Positions 8,022 to 16,889 of a stretch of DNA of 64,000 nt are shown piece by piece. Both the position numbers and the translations under genes were made by a program. Source of the DNA: Faecalicatena contorta (GTDB taxonomy: Bacteria > Bacillota > Clostridia > Lachnospirales > Lachnospiraceae); NCBI RefSeq assembly GCF_039521745.1, contig NZ_BAAACT010000190.1; one strand, 5' to 3'. The stretch's first letter is position 1; the number at the start of each line of letters is the position of its first letter. Below the pieces are notes generated by a model. That model had not been told where the DNA came from and searched no databases. It saw only the letters and a list, made by a program, of their open reading frames with translations.

Positions 8022-10439
8022 TTACTGTCTCAGTTCGATTCCCATCTCCTCCAGCGCGCTCAGAATCTTCTTCATGGCTACTGCCACATCAGATTCTTCC
8101 AGGGTCTTATCCTTTGCACGGAACACGATAGAATATGCAATTGATTTGAAACCAGGTTTAATCTGGGCTCCTTCATATAAGTCAAACAGCGCGTAACGCT
8201 CCAGATAGGAACCGCCCTTCGTCTCGATAACTTCTTCGATCTGTCCTGCCAGGATATTCTTCGGAACCACCATACTGATATCCCGGGTAACCGCAGGATA
8301 CTTTGCAATTCCATTATATTTTCTGTCAAACGTAGCATACTCCAGTATCTCCGGCATATCAATCACTGCCACATATGCACGCTCTCCGATCCCGTAATGA
8401 TCGGCCACATCCGGATGTACCTCACCGAGATATCCGACGACTCTTCCCTCGTAAATAATGTTTGCCTGACGGCCGGGATGAAGATATGGCTTCCCAGCAT
8501 TCGGATCGTAAGTTTCTTTCTGTTTCATGCCGATTTTCTCAAAAAATTCTTCCACTACGCCCTTCATACTGAAAAAGTCACCGTTCCCGTACATTCCCAG
8601 TGTAAACTGCATGCGTTCCTCGGGCAGTTCTGTCAGGGGAAGCTGTTTCGGAAGATAAATATTACCCAATTCATACAGACGTACGTCTTTGTTTCTGCGG
8701 TTGTAGTTTGTTGCCAGCGAGGTCAGCATTCCGTTCAGGGATGTTGTGCGCATGACACTGTAATCCTCCCCGAGTGGGTTCATGATCTCTACTGTATTTC
8801 TGAGCACAGAATCCGCCGGCAGAAGTAATTTATCAAATACTTTTGGACTTTCAAAGGAATAACTCATGCCCTGGCTGAAACCACAGAACTCTGCAATATC
8901 TCTGGCCACTTCTTCCACCTTAAGCTTAAAGGAGAGCTTTCCTGCCGTTGCTTCCCCGCTGGGCAGAGTCGTCGGGATATTGTCATATCCGTAGAATCTG
9001 GCAACTTCCTCTGCCAGATCTGCCAGGCAGAACAAATCATGGCGGAAGGTCGGCGCAATCACTTCTTTTGCTGCGGCGTCATATTCCAGGCCGATTTTCT
9101 CAAAATAACCGAGCATTTCCGCTTCAGTTATCTCTGTTCCCAGCAGTGCATTGATCTTCGCAGCGTCAAAAGGCACTCTGACCGGTTCTTTTACTTTCCC
9201 GTATACGTCTACGGTTCCGCCCACTGCTTCTCCTGCGCCCATCTCTTCTACCAGCTGGCAGGCACGGTCAATTGCAGCTTTGGCATTGTTCGGGTCCAGT
9301 CCCTTTTCAAACTTGCCGGATGCATCCGTACGCAGACCTACTCTCTTGCTGGACTTCCGGATATTTACCCCGTCGAAGCAGGCCGCCTCAAACAGCATCG
9401 TCTGTACATTGTCTGTGATCATGGAGTTTTCTCCGCCCATGATTCCCGCGATGCCGATCTCTTTCTCTCCGTCGCAGATCATCAGCACTTCTTTGTCCAG
9501 CTTTCTTTCCTGCCCGTCAAGGGTGGTAAACTTATCCCCATCCTGTGCGGTCTTAACGACAATCTGGCGTCCCGCAATGGTGTCCAGGTCATAGGCATGC
9601 ATCGGCTGGCCGTACTCTTCCATTACATAGTTCGTAATATCGACCAGATTATTGATCGGACGGATTCCCACAGATGCCAGCCTTCTCTGCATCCATTCCG
9701 GTGATGGGACGATCTTAATATTTTTCACAACCCTTGCACAGTAACGCGGACAGAGGTCTGTATTTTCCACGCTTACCTTAATATAATCGTTGACATCCTC
9801 TTCGTTTCCTGTCTCTTTTACAACAGGAGGATGGAATTCCCTGCGAAATGTAGCCGCAGCTTCTCTTGCAATTCCAATGACGCTGTAGCAGTCCACTCTG
9901 TTTGATGTCACCTCATACTCGAAAACCACATCATTGAGGCCCAATGCCTCCACCGCACTGGCTCCAATCTCCGCATCCTCCGGCAGAATATAGATACCGC
10001 TTTCAGGAGCATCGGGATACATTTCCTTCGTGGAGCCCAGCTCCTCAATGGAGCACATCATCCCGCAGCTCTCCACACCGCGGAGTTTGCCCTTTTTAAT
10101 CTTGATTCCTCCCGGAGTCTTTGAACCGTCATGTCCTCCGGCAACACGCCCGCCGTCCAGCACAATCGGAACCTTATCCCCCTCGCGGACATTGTCCGCA
10201 CCGGTAACAATCTGTAACATTTGGTTTCCTACATTCACCTGGCAGACGATTAATTTATCTGCGTCCGGATGTCTTTCAATTTTATCGATCTGTCCGATCA
10301 CAATCTTGTCCAGATCCGCATCCAGCACTTCATAGCCTTCTACCTTTGTTCCGGACAATGTCATTGCATCTGTATACTCCTGCGCAGTTACATCCAAATC
10401 AGGAACATACGCTTTAATCCATGATAATGAAGTATTCAA
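8022..10439 (-). CDS. pheT: phenylalanine--tRNA ligase beta subunit
   Basis: Beta subunit of the heterotetrameric PheRS (805 residues), normal length. Domain order is visible: N-terminal part MNTSLSWIKAYVPDLDV, EMAP-type tRNA-binding domain (about 40-150, with VGNQMLQIVTGADNVREGD), B3/4 editing domain (IRPINNLVDITNYVMEEYGQ), B5 domain, the pseudo-catalytic core, and the C-terminal FDX-ACB anticodon-binding domain (YPAVTRDISMVVPKN to the end). It follows pheS by 64 bp in the same direction and shares its T-box leader. Confidence 0.97.
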   Translation of the reverse strand: MNTSLSWIKAYVPDLDVTAQEYTDAMTLSGTKVEGYEVLDADLDKIVIGQIDKIERHPDADKLIVCQVNVGNQMLQIVTGADNVREGDKVPIVLDGGRVAGGHDGSKTPGGIKIKKGKLRGVESCGMMCSIEELGSTKEMYPDAPESGIYILPEDAEIGASAVEALGLNDVVFEYEVTSNRVDCYSVIGIAREAAATFRREFHPPVVKETGNEEDVNDYIKVSVENTDLCPRYCARVVKNIKIVPSPEWMQRRLASVGIRPINNLVDITNYVMEEYGQPMHAYDLDTIAGRQIVVKTAQDGDKFTTLDGQERKLDKEVLMICDGEKEIGIAGIMGGENSMITDNVQTMLFEAACFDGVNIRKSSKRVGLRTDASGKFEKGLDPNNAKAAIDRACQLVEEMGAGEAVGGTVDVYGKVKEPVRVPFDAAKINALLGTEITEAEMLGYFEKIGLEYDAAAKEVIAPTFRHDLFCLADLAEEVARFYGYDNIPTTLPSGEATAGKLSFKLKVEEVARDIAEFCGFSQGMSYSFESPKVFDKLLLPADSVLRNTVEIMNPLGEDYSVMRTTSLNGMLTSLATNYNRRNKDVRLYELGNIYLPKQLPLTELPEERMQFTLGMYGNGDFFSMKGVVEEFFEKIGMKQKETYDPNAGKPYLHPGRQANIIYEGRVVGYLGEVHPDVADHYGIGERAYVAVIDMPEILEYATFDRKYNGIAKYPAVTRDISMVVPKNILAGQIEEVIETKGGSYLERYALFDLYEGAQIKPGFKSIAYSIVFRAKDKTLEESDVAVAMKKILSALEEMGIELRQ

Positions 10440-10503
10440 TCTTATTTCCTCTCTTTCTGCTTATTCATATTATCAGATATACTTTCCATACCCGCTGACT
10501 GTT

Positions 10504-11523
10504 CTAAAACTGTTTCAGGAAACGGATGTCATTTTCGTACAGCAGCCTCATATCGTCGATTTCATATTTTAACAGGGCAATACGCTCCAGTCCCATACCA
10601 AATGCAAAGCCGGAATATTCCTCTGGGTCAATGCCGCACATTTCCAGCACATGCGGATGTACCACACCACAGCCGAGAATCTCGATCCACCCGCTGCCTT
10701 TGCAGAATCTGCATCCCTTGCCGCCGCATTTGAAGCAGCTCACATCCACTTCGGCGCTCGGCTCTGTGAATGGGAAATGGTGCGGACGGAATTTGGTCTT
10801 TGTTTCCGGTCCGAACAATTCTTTTGCAAATACCTCCAGCGTGCCCTTTAAATCGGCGAAGGAAATGTTTTTATCAATGACAAGCCCCTCAACCTGGTGG
10901 AAGGACGGAGAATGTGTCGCATCCACTTCATCAGACCGGAATACCCTGCCCGGTGCAATCATGCGGATCGGCAGTTTCCCCTGTTCCATCACACGCGCCT
11001 GTACTGGAGAAGTCTGGGTACGCAGCACAATATCTTTATTGATATAGAAGGTATCCTGCTCGTCCTTTGCCGGATGATCAGCCGGAATATTCAGCTTCTC
11101 GAAATTGTAAAGATCATATTCTACTTCCGGGCCTTCCACAACCTCGTAGCCCATACCCACGAAAATGTTTTCCACTTCTTCCAGGGCTATTGTGTTCGGA
11201 TGTCTGTGGCCAACCATATTTTTCTTAGAGGGCAGTGTCACATCAATGACTTCCGTTTTCAGCTTCTCTTCTCTCAGAATACGTTCCATCTTTGTTTTGG
11301 ACTCGTCCAGCACGGCCTCAATCGCCGCTCTCGTCTCATTCACAAGCTGCCCTACCTTCGGCCTGTCCTCTGGCGCTACATCTTTCATTCCCTTCAGGAC
11401 AGCGGTCAGCTCCCCCTTCTTTCCAAGGAATTTAACCCGCACATCATTCAATTTCTCTGGAACATCCGATGCCTGAATCTGTGCAATCGCTTCTTCTTTG
11501 ATTCGCTCCAATTTCTCTTTCAT
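10504..11523 (-). CDS. pheS: phenylalanine--tRNA ligase alpha subunit
   Basis: Catalytic alpha subunit of PheRS (339 residues). N-terminal coiled coil (1-90), then the class II aaRS core: motif 1 around TIALEEVENIFVGMGYEVVE, motif 2 in FRSDEVDATHSPSFHQVEG, motif 3 in GFAFGMGLERIALLKYEID. A four-Cys insertion, CFKCGGKGCRFCKGSGW, is present as in many bacterial PheS. AGGAGAATGCT precedes the ATG. Expression should be controlled by the T-box leader 230 bp upstream. Confidence 0.97.
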   Translation of the reverse strand: MKEKLERIKEEAIAQIQASDVPEKLNDVRVKFLGKKGELTAVLKGMKDVAPEDRPKVGQLVNETRAAIEAVLDESKTKMERILREEKLKTEVIDVTLPSKKNMVGHRHPNTIALEEVENIFVGMGYEVVEGPEVEYDLYNFEKLNIPADHPAKDEQDTFYINKDIVLRTQTSPVQARVMEQGKLPIRMIAPGRVFRSDEVDATHSPSFHQVEGLVIDKNISFADLKGTLEVFAKELFGPETKTKFRPHHFPFTEPSAEVDVSCFKCGGKGCRFCKGSGWIEILGCGVVHPHVLEMCGIDPEEYSGFAFGMGLERIALLKYEIDDMRLLYENDIRFLKQF

Positions 11524-11654
11524 TTAGCATTCTCCTTTCTTAGCAGACGCAGCAGCCTCTCATAAGCTGCGTCTCAGACAGCGCTTCACCTGTATCTCTT
11601 TTTAATAAAACATCCCAAAATCATTAGGGTATCCCGCCCGAAGGGCTTTTAAGC

Positions 11655-11706
11655 CGCCGCGATGCCGCTTTGCAGCTATATACCTTATCGCGGCGTGTGC
11701 ATCCCC
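11655..11706 (-). repeat. short hairpin element with GGGGATGCACAC flank
   Basis: Minus strand: GGGGGATGCACA is followed by CGCCGCGAT, a loop of 23, and ATCGCGGCG, then a small GCCC-TTC-GGGC hairpin. It lies between the T-box terminator and pheS, so it would be in the mRNA only when the T-box antiterminates. The flank resembles that of the element at 1500-1554 and of the giant hairpins. Confidence 0.4.
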
Positions 11707-11713
11707 CGGAGGG

Positions 11714-11758
11714 TTTTCTATAATAGGAAAGTGCTAAGCACTTTCCTATTATAGAAAA
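11714..11758. repeat. perfect 45-bp palindrome abutting the T-box terminator
   Basis: The 22 bases from 11714 are the exact complement of the last 22, around a single central base (arm TTTTCTATAATAGGAAAGTG then CT). It begins within the U-run of the pheST attenuator, so it forms a second strong hairpin just behind it on the minus strand. It could be a back-up terminator, a 3-prime end stabiliser or a repetitive element. Confidence 0.75.
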
Positions 11759-12033
11759 AAACTCCGTCCCTGAAAGGGACGAAGTTCTACACTCGCGGTA
11801 CCACCCTAATTCCCGCAGTATTCCTGCAGGCTCTTAGCTTTGTGTAACGTACAACATACGGCATTCTCTACTACTGGTTCAAGAATGCAGCTATCGTGGG
11901 AATTTCGATTGCCATCTGAACTAAAGAAAACTTGCAGCCAGTGATTTTCTCTCTCTGATAGAAAATGGTTCTCTACTATACACGGTTATCGCTTTTTTCT
12001 ATTCTGATATATCTTATATTATATCGGATTTAC
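11755..12033 (-). ncRNA. T-box riboswitch leader of pheST
   Basis: The T-box core is present on the minus strand as AGGGTGGTACCGCG (complement of 11794-11807), followed by the attenuator hairpin AACTTCGTCCC-TTT-CAGGGACGGAGTT and a run of T at 11754-11759. Upstream sequence contains several hairpin halves, including GCATTCT/AGAATGC. Uncharged tRNA-Phe would stabilise the antiterminator and allow pheST transcription. I could not fix the specifier codon with certainty; a TTC near 11884 is a candidate. Confidence 0.92.
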
Positions 12034-12039
12034 TTTATA

Positions 12040-12067
12040 ATTGTATCACAAGGTTTTTTATTGTCAA
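12040..12067 (-). promoter_or_regulatory. sigma-A promoter for the T-box/pheST transcript
   Basis: Minus strand TTGACA, 16-base spacer, TACAAT, with a further TATAAT about 20 bases downstream that could be an alternative -10. Start would be near 12033, just upstream of the T-box Stem I. Confidence 0.6.
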
Positions 12068-12075
12068 GGATTTTC

Positions 12076-12936
12076 TTATTTTCTCATTCTGTCCCCTCTT
12101 CTCTCCTCCAGGCCTTCCAGCAGGGCATTCAGTTCTCCGCCAAGCAGGATGACATACATGCAGACATACAGCCACAGCATGATCAGTATAATTGTTGTAA
12201 GGCTGCCGTACATACTGGAAAATCCGGTAAAAATATCCAGATACACGGAAAATATAAAGGAAATTAACAGCCATCCGCAGGAAGTAAATACCGCACCCGG
12301 GAGCTGCTGTTTCATAGTTGTCTTGGACAGGTTCGTCCGGTTCGGAAGGTACTTATAGACCATATCCCAGAATAGAGTCAGAACTACCAGAGTCAGCAGG
12401 GTTCTGATACGAATCAGAAAATCCATAATCGTCGTCAGTACCGGCACATGCTTATATACAATGATACTAATACTGTTGCCGAACACAGAAAGTGACAGAG
12501 ACAATACAATAGCCAGTATGAATATAACTGTGTAAAAGGAAGCACGCAGCCTAAGATAAAAATAATTTCTGGTCTCAGTATTTTCATAAATCAGATTCAT
12601 ACCCGATGTCATCGCGAGCACGCCCTTCCCTGCAGACCACAGAGCTACGATTATGGTCACTGGGATGATCGTGCTGGACTGCCGGTACACCTGATCCACG
12701 ATGGAGGAGATCAGCCCTTCCACAGACGTTGGAAATACCTGAGTTACTGCAGCCATCACATCCTGCCGTGTTACCGGAGTAAACTGTACCATAGTCAGTA
12801 GCAGCAGTATAATAGGTATTAAAGACAGCACGAAAAAATATGCCGCCTGCGCCGCATACGCCCCTGTATGGTGTGAACCCAATATAGAAGCCAGTCTATT
12901 AATTTTTCGTGTAATGCTTTTCACTCTTCCCTTCAT
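12076..12936 (-). CDS. YihY/virulence factor BrkB family membrane protein
   Basis: Integral membrane protein of 286 residues with about six hydrophobic helices. Family landmarks: GAYAAQAAYFFVLSLIPIIL (the conserved first helix with AxYxxLSLxP), WSAGKGVLAMTSGMNLIYEN, KYLPNRTNLSKTTMKQQLPG and the last pair of helices with SMYGSLTTIILIMLWLYVCM and ILLGGELNALLE. YihY proteins are not tRNA-processing nucleases despite an old annotation; their true role is unknown. It stands alone, upstream of the pheST leader in the same direction. Confidence 0.9.
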   Translation of the reverse strand: MKGRVKSITRKINRLASILGSHHTGAYAAQAAYFFVLSLIPIILLLLTMVQFTPVTRQDVMAAVTQVFPTSVEGLISSIVDQVYRQSSTIIPVTIIVALWSAGKGVLAMTSGMNLIYENTETRNYFYLRLRASFYTVIFILAIVLSLSLSVFGNSISIIVYKHVPVLTTIMDFLIRIRTLLTLVVLTLFWDMVYKYLPNRTNLSKTTMKQQLPGAVFTSCGWLLISFIFSVYLDIFTGFSSMYGSLTTIILIMLWLYVCMYVILLGGELNALLEGLEERRGDRMRK

Positions 12937-13096
12937 CCTGTTCTCCTGCCTATCCTATTAATAAACTTTTCAAATCATACCATAAAGAAGGAATTTATTC
13001 AAGCTCAAGAGCTCTGAATCCCCTATTTCACGGCATTCCCCTCTTTTCTATTAGAATCAGTATAACCGCTTTCATACTCATATATGAAGCTGGGCA

Positions 13097-13323
13097 AAGA
13101 AAAAGACAGCTGCACGCTGACAGCTGTCTTTATCTTTAGTAAGTTTCCCCAAAATGCCGGTCCTGTATTTTGACTCCTAGCCGCAGCTAGGTGGGCAACC
13201 GCATCTGCTTTTCTGTCTTCCACTGCTAATCGGAGGCTTGACATATTACAGAAATATAAGAATCCCGTTTAAAGTATTGTAGGTTCAAAATAACAGGGTT
13301 ATCGAACATTCCAGGTTTTCTTT
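13097..13323 (-). ncRNA. ssrS: probable 6S RNA
   Basis: A transcript of about 225 nt is defined by a near-perfect promoter and a strong terminator hairpin (AAAGACAGCTG paired with CAGCTGTCTTT, 13102-13131, then a T-rich tail on the minus strand). The body, read minus-strand, has blocks I associate with Clostridia 6S RNA: GAACCTACAAT, ACGGGATT, GGAAGACAGAAAAGC, GCGGTTGCCCACCTAGC followed by a GCTAGG stem, and GGCATTTTGGGG at the 3-prime side, which can pair with the 5-prime segment CCTGGAATG. 6S RNA mimics an open promoter and sequesters sigma-A RNA polymerase. There is no convincing protein. Assignment is from recalled sequence pattern, not from a covariance search. Confidence 0.6.
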
Positions 13324-13329
13324 AAAAGT

Positions 13330-13358
13330 ATTATACCCCATTTATCTAAAATTTACAA
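13330..13358 (-). promoter_or_regulatory. consensus promoter for the 6S-like RNA
   Basis: Minus strand TTGTAA, 17-base spacer ending in GGGG, TATAAT. Predicted start near 13323. The strength fits an abundant structural RNA. Confidence 0.75.
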
Positions 13359-13482
13359 CTGCTATTAAAGGCTATTTTTATTTCCTTTTTTTGTGATTAT
13401 TTCTTATTTCGAAACCGTGCATTTTATGCTGTTATATGATATAGTTAATGGTATACTTATTTCGATAAAGGAGTCTTAATTT

Positions 13483-14265
13483 ATGAAAATGAATGAGTTA
13501 AAGCTTGTCTATTTCAGTCCAACAGGCACAACACGAAAGGTCATCATGGAAGTTGCGAGGAATATTGATCTAAAATCCGTCTCCTTTGACCTTACTATCC
13601 ACAAAGAGAAAAGAGCGCCTCTTCAGTTTAAAAAAGATGATTTTGTTTTATTTGGTATTCCTGTATACAGCGGCCGCGTGCCGAAAACATTCCTGGAATA
13701 CTTTGACGGCCTGAACGGGGACAGCACTCCTGCCGCACTGGTCGCTACATATGGATGCCGTGAATATGAGGATGCGCTTCTGGAGCTCAAAACAGAAGTA
13801 GAAAACCGTGGATTCAAAGTAATCGGCGCCGCCGCATTCCCTACAGAACATTCCATTGTACGCTCCGCCGGTCTCGGCCGTCCGAACAAAGCGGACATGA
13901 AAATCATTGCAGACTATGGTATTCAGCTGAACCGCCGCATCAAGAAGGAAGAATCCTTCGATCAATTTAACATCCAGGTTCCCGGTAATACGCCATACAG
14001 AAAGTACCGCCGTGCCCCGCTCTATCCAAAAGTAGACGTAAACCGCTGTACAGAATGCGGCGCCTGTGCCAAGTCCTGTCCGGCAGGTGCAATATCAGCC
14101 GAGAGCCCCAAAAAGATAAACAAAAAGAAATGCATCACCTGCCATAAGTGCATCCGTATCTGTAAACAAAAGGCTCGTTATCTCGGCAACTTAAAAACAA
14201 AAATGGCATTCAAAAAAATGAACAAAATCTGCCAGAACGATAAGGCGGCTGAGGTATTCTTGTAA
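13483..14265 (+). CDS. EFR1-type flavodoxin/4Fe-4S ferredoxin fusion
   Basis: Cytosolic electron-transfer protein of 260 residues. Residues 1-160 form a flavodoxin-like domain: the FMN phosphate loop is YFSPTGTTRKV near the N-terminus, with FGIPVYSGRVPKTFLEYF and VATYGCREYEDAL following. Residues 185-235 hold two 4Fe-4S motifs, CTECGACAKSCPAG and CITCHKCIRICKQKA. This flavodoxin-plus-ferredoxin layout is the EFR1 family of anaerobes. Redox partners are not known. The start has AAAGGAG nine bases upstream. It is transcribed towards pckA, and the giant hairpin at 14336-14552 lies between the two stops. Confidence 0.9.
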   Translation: MKMNELKLVYFSPTGTTRKVIMEVARNIDLKSVSFDLTIHKEKRAPLQFKKDDFVLFGIPVYSGRVPKTFLEYFDGLNGDSTPAALVATYGCREYEDALLELKTEVENRGFKVIGAAAFPTEHSIVRSAGLGRPNKADMKIIADYGIQLNRRIKKEESFDQFNIQVPGNTPYRKYRRAPLYPKVDVNRCTECGACAKSCPAGAISAESPKKINKKKCITCHKCIRICKQKARYLGNLKTKMAFKKMNKICQNDKAAEVFL

Positions 14266-14335
14266 GAGCAGGAGGGACGCCTGACGTGGAACGGGACGGG
14301 GGGATCGCGGTCTTTCCTGCCGGCTGCATGAGCCA

Positions 14336-14552
14336 GCCAAGCGGGCTGTAAGACGCGGGGCTTCCTGCCTGTAAGGTCGGTTTAAAATCCTGACCGCTTA
14401 ACGAAGAAGATCTAATAGAGCCAAAGGCGCCCAGAAGGGAACATCCCTTCTGGGCGCCTTTGGCTTTATTAGATCTTCTAGTCGTCCGCTATACGGACGT
14501 TTTAAACCGACCTTACAAGGCAGGAAGCCCCGCGCCTTACAGCCCGCTTGGC
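14336..14552. repeat. giant branched inverted repeat A, downstream of pckA
   Basis: Outer arms 14336-14387 and 14500-14552 pair over about 51 bp with one mismatch and one bulge. Inside sit hairpin 1 (14405-14440 with 14444-14479, 36 bp, one G-U pair, loop ACA) and hairpin 2 (CGTCCG/CGGACG, 14483-14499). The left flank is CCGGCTGCATGAGCCA and the right flank GTCCTCCCATCC. It begins 36 bp past the pckA stop and about 70 bp past the convergent EFR1 stop. No poly-U follows on either side. The plan matches repeats B, C and D although the sequence does not. Confidence 0.93.
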
Positions 14553-14588
14553 GTCCTCCCATCCATTCCCAAGCCAAAAGCCCGCGAA

Positions 14589-16280
14589 CTAGTTTAATTC
14601 ATCTACTACTTTCTGGATAGCTGCGAGTGCATCATCCGGAAGTTTATCATATCCTTCTTTCGCTGTCTCGAAAGCTTTGATCTCGTTGACACGGTCGTTC
14701 ATACGAGCTTTCAGCTGTCCGACATATTCCGGATCATTCATATCCGGTACAAAGCCTTCCCAGTCGAGGATCTCGATGTCTGAGAACGGTCCCCATTTGT
14801 GGAAGTCTGCTTTTTTCTCTACGATTGCTTCCAGAATTCCAAGGGTATCTTTTGGCTGTACCTTCTTGCCCATGAAATCGCCTGTGTTGATGATGTAGCA
14901 GTCTACGTTCTTTTCTTCAACCAATTTTTTGAACTTCTCGTAGTCGTTAGCCAGCGGATAGGTTCTGAATGGGTTTGCGTATGGCACTACTACCAGTTTG
15001 TTCGGGTCTACGCCAGGAGCAAGTCTCTCTGCTGTAGATCTCTTTGTTGCAAGCGTAGCTCCCATTACGGATGCAAGGGAAGCTCCTTTTAATTTAACTA
15101 CCGGCGGAATGGTAGGATCTTTCATGATCCAGAAGATTGCGTTAACAGGAGCCTCGATCTTATCCACACGGTTTGGTGACCATAATTTGGATTTGATAGC
15201 ACGTCCGTTACCATTTCTTACGTCTTCTGTTACTAACTGTACTTTTCCGTCTTCGTCAAGTGTAGCGGAACAGTTCTGCGCTGTCAGCAGATACTTGTTG
15301 TCTTCGCATCCTGTCGGGTAATCCTGTGTCTTGTCAAAGTAGGTCGGCTCGATGGCAATAGATGCGCATGTATCTGTGTTGATGATAAAAGCGTCATCGT
15401 GAAGAACTTTAATATCGTACTTTCCGTCATGTTTTGCATGTGTGATTGTAGATTTACCGGATCCGGACAGACCGTATACGGATGCAACGTACTTGCTTCC
15501 GTCAGCCAATGTGTATTCTTTTTGTCCGCCATGGCAGGAAGCGTATCCGTTGCGGTTTGCAATCGCCCATACCATCGTAAGTGTTCCTTTTTTGTGCTCT
15601 CCGAAGTATCTCATACCAAGGATGCATGCACAGTTTGTATCTGTGTTGAAATAGCACAGTGTCTGAGGATCGCTCAGGCAGCTGTAATCAACTCCCGGAT
15701 GAGCAACCGGTGTCCACTGCGGATCGGAGAAAATATAGATGTCTGGTTCTTTTCCATCGCCAACTGCAACAGATTCTTTATACATCTTTACATAATCATC
15801 TGACATATACTGGAAGTTCAGCATCCAGGAATACATGATGTTCTCTTCGCCTTCCGGAATCAGGAGGTGTACCTTAACCATGAATTCCGGGTCAAGCCCT
15901 GCATATACAGTCGCATGATACAGCTTTTTGTAACGAGCGCTGTAAATAGCATCCATAGCCACTTTGTCTAATTTGTCGCAGTCTACTCCAGGTTCTCCAG
16001 CGATGCGGCGTGCTGCGGCATAACGTCCTGTAATTGCGCCGTCGTTGAATAAAAGCACCTTAGCGTCTGCATCCAGACCAAATTCTTCACCTCTATATAC
16101 GGGCATATCTGTTACGATTGTTCCCGGAGAATTCTTCGCCAGATTATATGCCTCTTTTAATGTGTTAACTGGAACTACATTGTTTCCATAAAATGCTGCT
16201 TCAATAATGGATCTTGTTTTTGAAAATCCTGGTTTGCCCTTTCCAATTTCACTAATTGGATAATATGCTTTTGTTGACAT
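14589..16280 (-). CDS. pckA: phosphoenolpyruvate carboxykinase (ATP)
   Basis: Converts oxaloacetate and ATP to PEP, CO2 and ADP, or runs in reverse as a CO2-fixing step in fermenting anaerobes. 563 residues. Kinase-1a (P-loop) is GLSGSGKST near residue 272, with the kinase-2/metal region VLHDDAFIINTDT and the substrate-binding segment SCHGGQKEYT; the later TLATKRSTAERL and VVVPYANPFRTYPL fit the ATP-type family. It is monocistronic: own promoter upstream, giant hairpin A downstream. Confidence 0.95.
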   Translation of the reverse strand: MSTKAYYPISEIGKGKPGFSKTRSIIEAAFYGNNVVPVNTLKEAYNLAKNSPGTIVTDMPVYRGEEFGLDADAKVLLFNDGAITGRYAAARRIAGEPGVDCDKLDKVAMDAIYSARYKKLYHATVYAGLDPEFMVKVHLLIPEGEENIMYSWMLNFQYMSDDYVKMYKESVAVGDGKEPDIYIFSDPQWTPVAHPGVDYSCLSDPQTLCYFNTDTNCACILGMRYFGEHKKGTLTMVWAIANRNGYASCHGGQKEYTLADGSKYVASVYGLSGSGKSTITHAKHDGKYDIKVLHDDAFIINTDTCASIAIEPTYFDKTQDYPTGCEDNKYLLTAQNCSATLDEDGKVQLVTEDVRNGNGRAIKSKLWSPNRVDKIEAPVNAIFWIMKDPTIPPVVKLKGASLASVMGATLATKRSTAERLAPGVDPNKLVVVPYANPFRTYPLANDYEKFKKLVEEKNVDCYIINTGDFMGKKVQPKDTLGILEAIVEKKADFHKWGPFSDIEILDWEGFVPDMNDPEYVGQLKARMNDRVNEIKAFETAKEGYDKLPDDALAAIQKVVDELN

Positions 16281-16315
16281 AGTGTAATTTCCTCCTTCAA
16301 ATCGAAATTTGTTCT

Positions 16316-16344
16316 ATTATCTCATGTTCGTTATAAAAAGTCAA
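16316..16344 (-). promoter_or_regulatory. sigma-A promoter of pckA
   Basis: Minus strand TTGACT, 17-base spacer, GATAAT, giving a short leader of about 30 nt before the pckA start at 16280, which has GAAGGAGG in front. Confidence 0.65.
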
Positions 16345-16410
16345 CAGTTTTATTGAAAGACATATCTGTCTCAGTTTCATTTATCACCGCTTTTTCGGGT
16401 AAAAGCATAT

Positions 16411-16458
16411 AAAAAAGCGCGAAAATGCAAGAATCCATATTGCATCCTGCATTTTCGC
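16411..16458 (-). terminator. rho-independent terminator of the thrC transcript
   Basis: Minus strand: GCGAAAATGCA and TGCATTTTCGC pair across an 18-base loop, followed by GC and six T. It lies 80 bp past the stop of the small membrane-protein gene. Confidence 0.85.
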
Positions 16459-16538
16459 ACTGAATATATATCTTTTTATTGATATTTTATATCTTTTTAT
16501 CCGTATTTTTGCAACTTCCTCGTTAAATGTTTCACTAA

Positions 16539-16886
16539 CTACTCAAAGTATTTCTTTTTCAGCTTGGTTGTAAATACCATATACCAGATCAGTACAATAA
16601 GAAATACAACCATAGCAATCAGATCCAAAACTTTCATAGGGAATATAAAGTAATGGATTGCATCCACCGCTCCATACAGGGTTGTGAAAATGCCAAATAC
16701 CAGAACAGCGGGGAGCGCTTTTTGAATAAACTCCTCTTTGTTGCTGCACATCTGTTCCGTGATTCCCTTGCCAAGCAGCAGGATTTCATTAATGTGTCCG
16801 TCCTTTTTCATTTTCACATAGGCGTACAGCCCATAGATGCCGCATCCGAATATCAGGAGGCTGAGCGCCCCAAACATATCTTCCAT
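16539..16886 (-). CDS. small integral membrane protein of unknown function
   Basis: 115 residues with three predicted membrane helices: residues 4-24, 58-78 and 85-107. Between the first two lies a soluble stretch with HINEILLLGKGITEQMCSNK. The C-terminus is basic (TKLKKKYFE). I do not recognise a family. It starts three bases after the thrC stop, so is translated from the thrC mRNA; a role linked to thrC is not evident. Confidence 0.7.
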   Translation of the reverse strand: MEDMFGALSLLIFGCGIYGLYAYVKMKKDGHINEILLLGKGITEQMCSNKEEFIQKALPAVLVFGIFTTLYGAVDAIHYFIFPMKVLDLIAMVVFLIVLIWYMVFTTKLKKKYFE

Positions 16887-16889
16887 ATA

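Noticed and set aside
11755..12033. Fixing the T-box specifier as TTC
   Set aside because: Stem I could not be folded with enough certainty by eye, so only the T-box core and attenuator are claimed.
13023..13244. 73-codon open frame on the minus strand
   Set aside because: It lies inside the 6S-like RNA and its terminator, has no ribosome site and reads through the hairpin.
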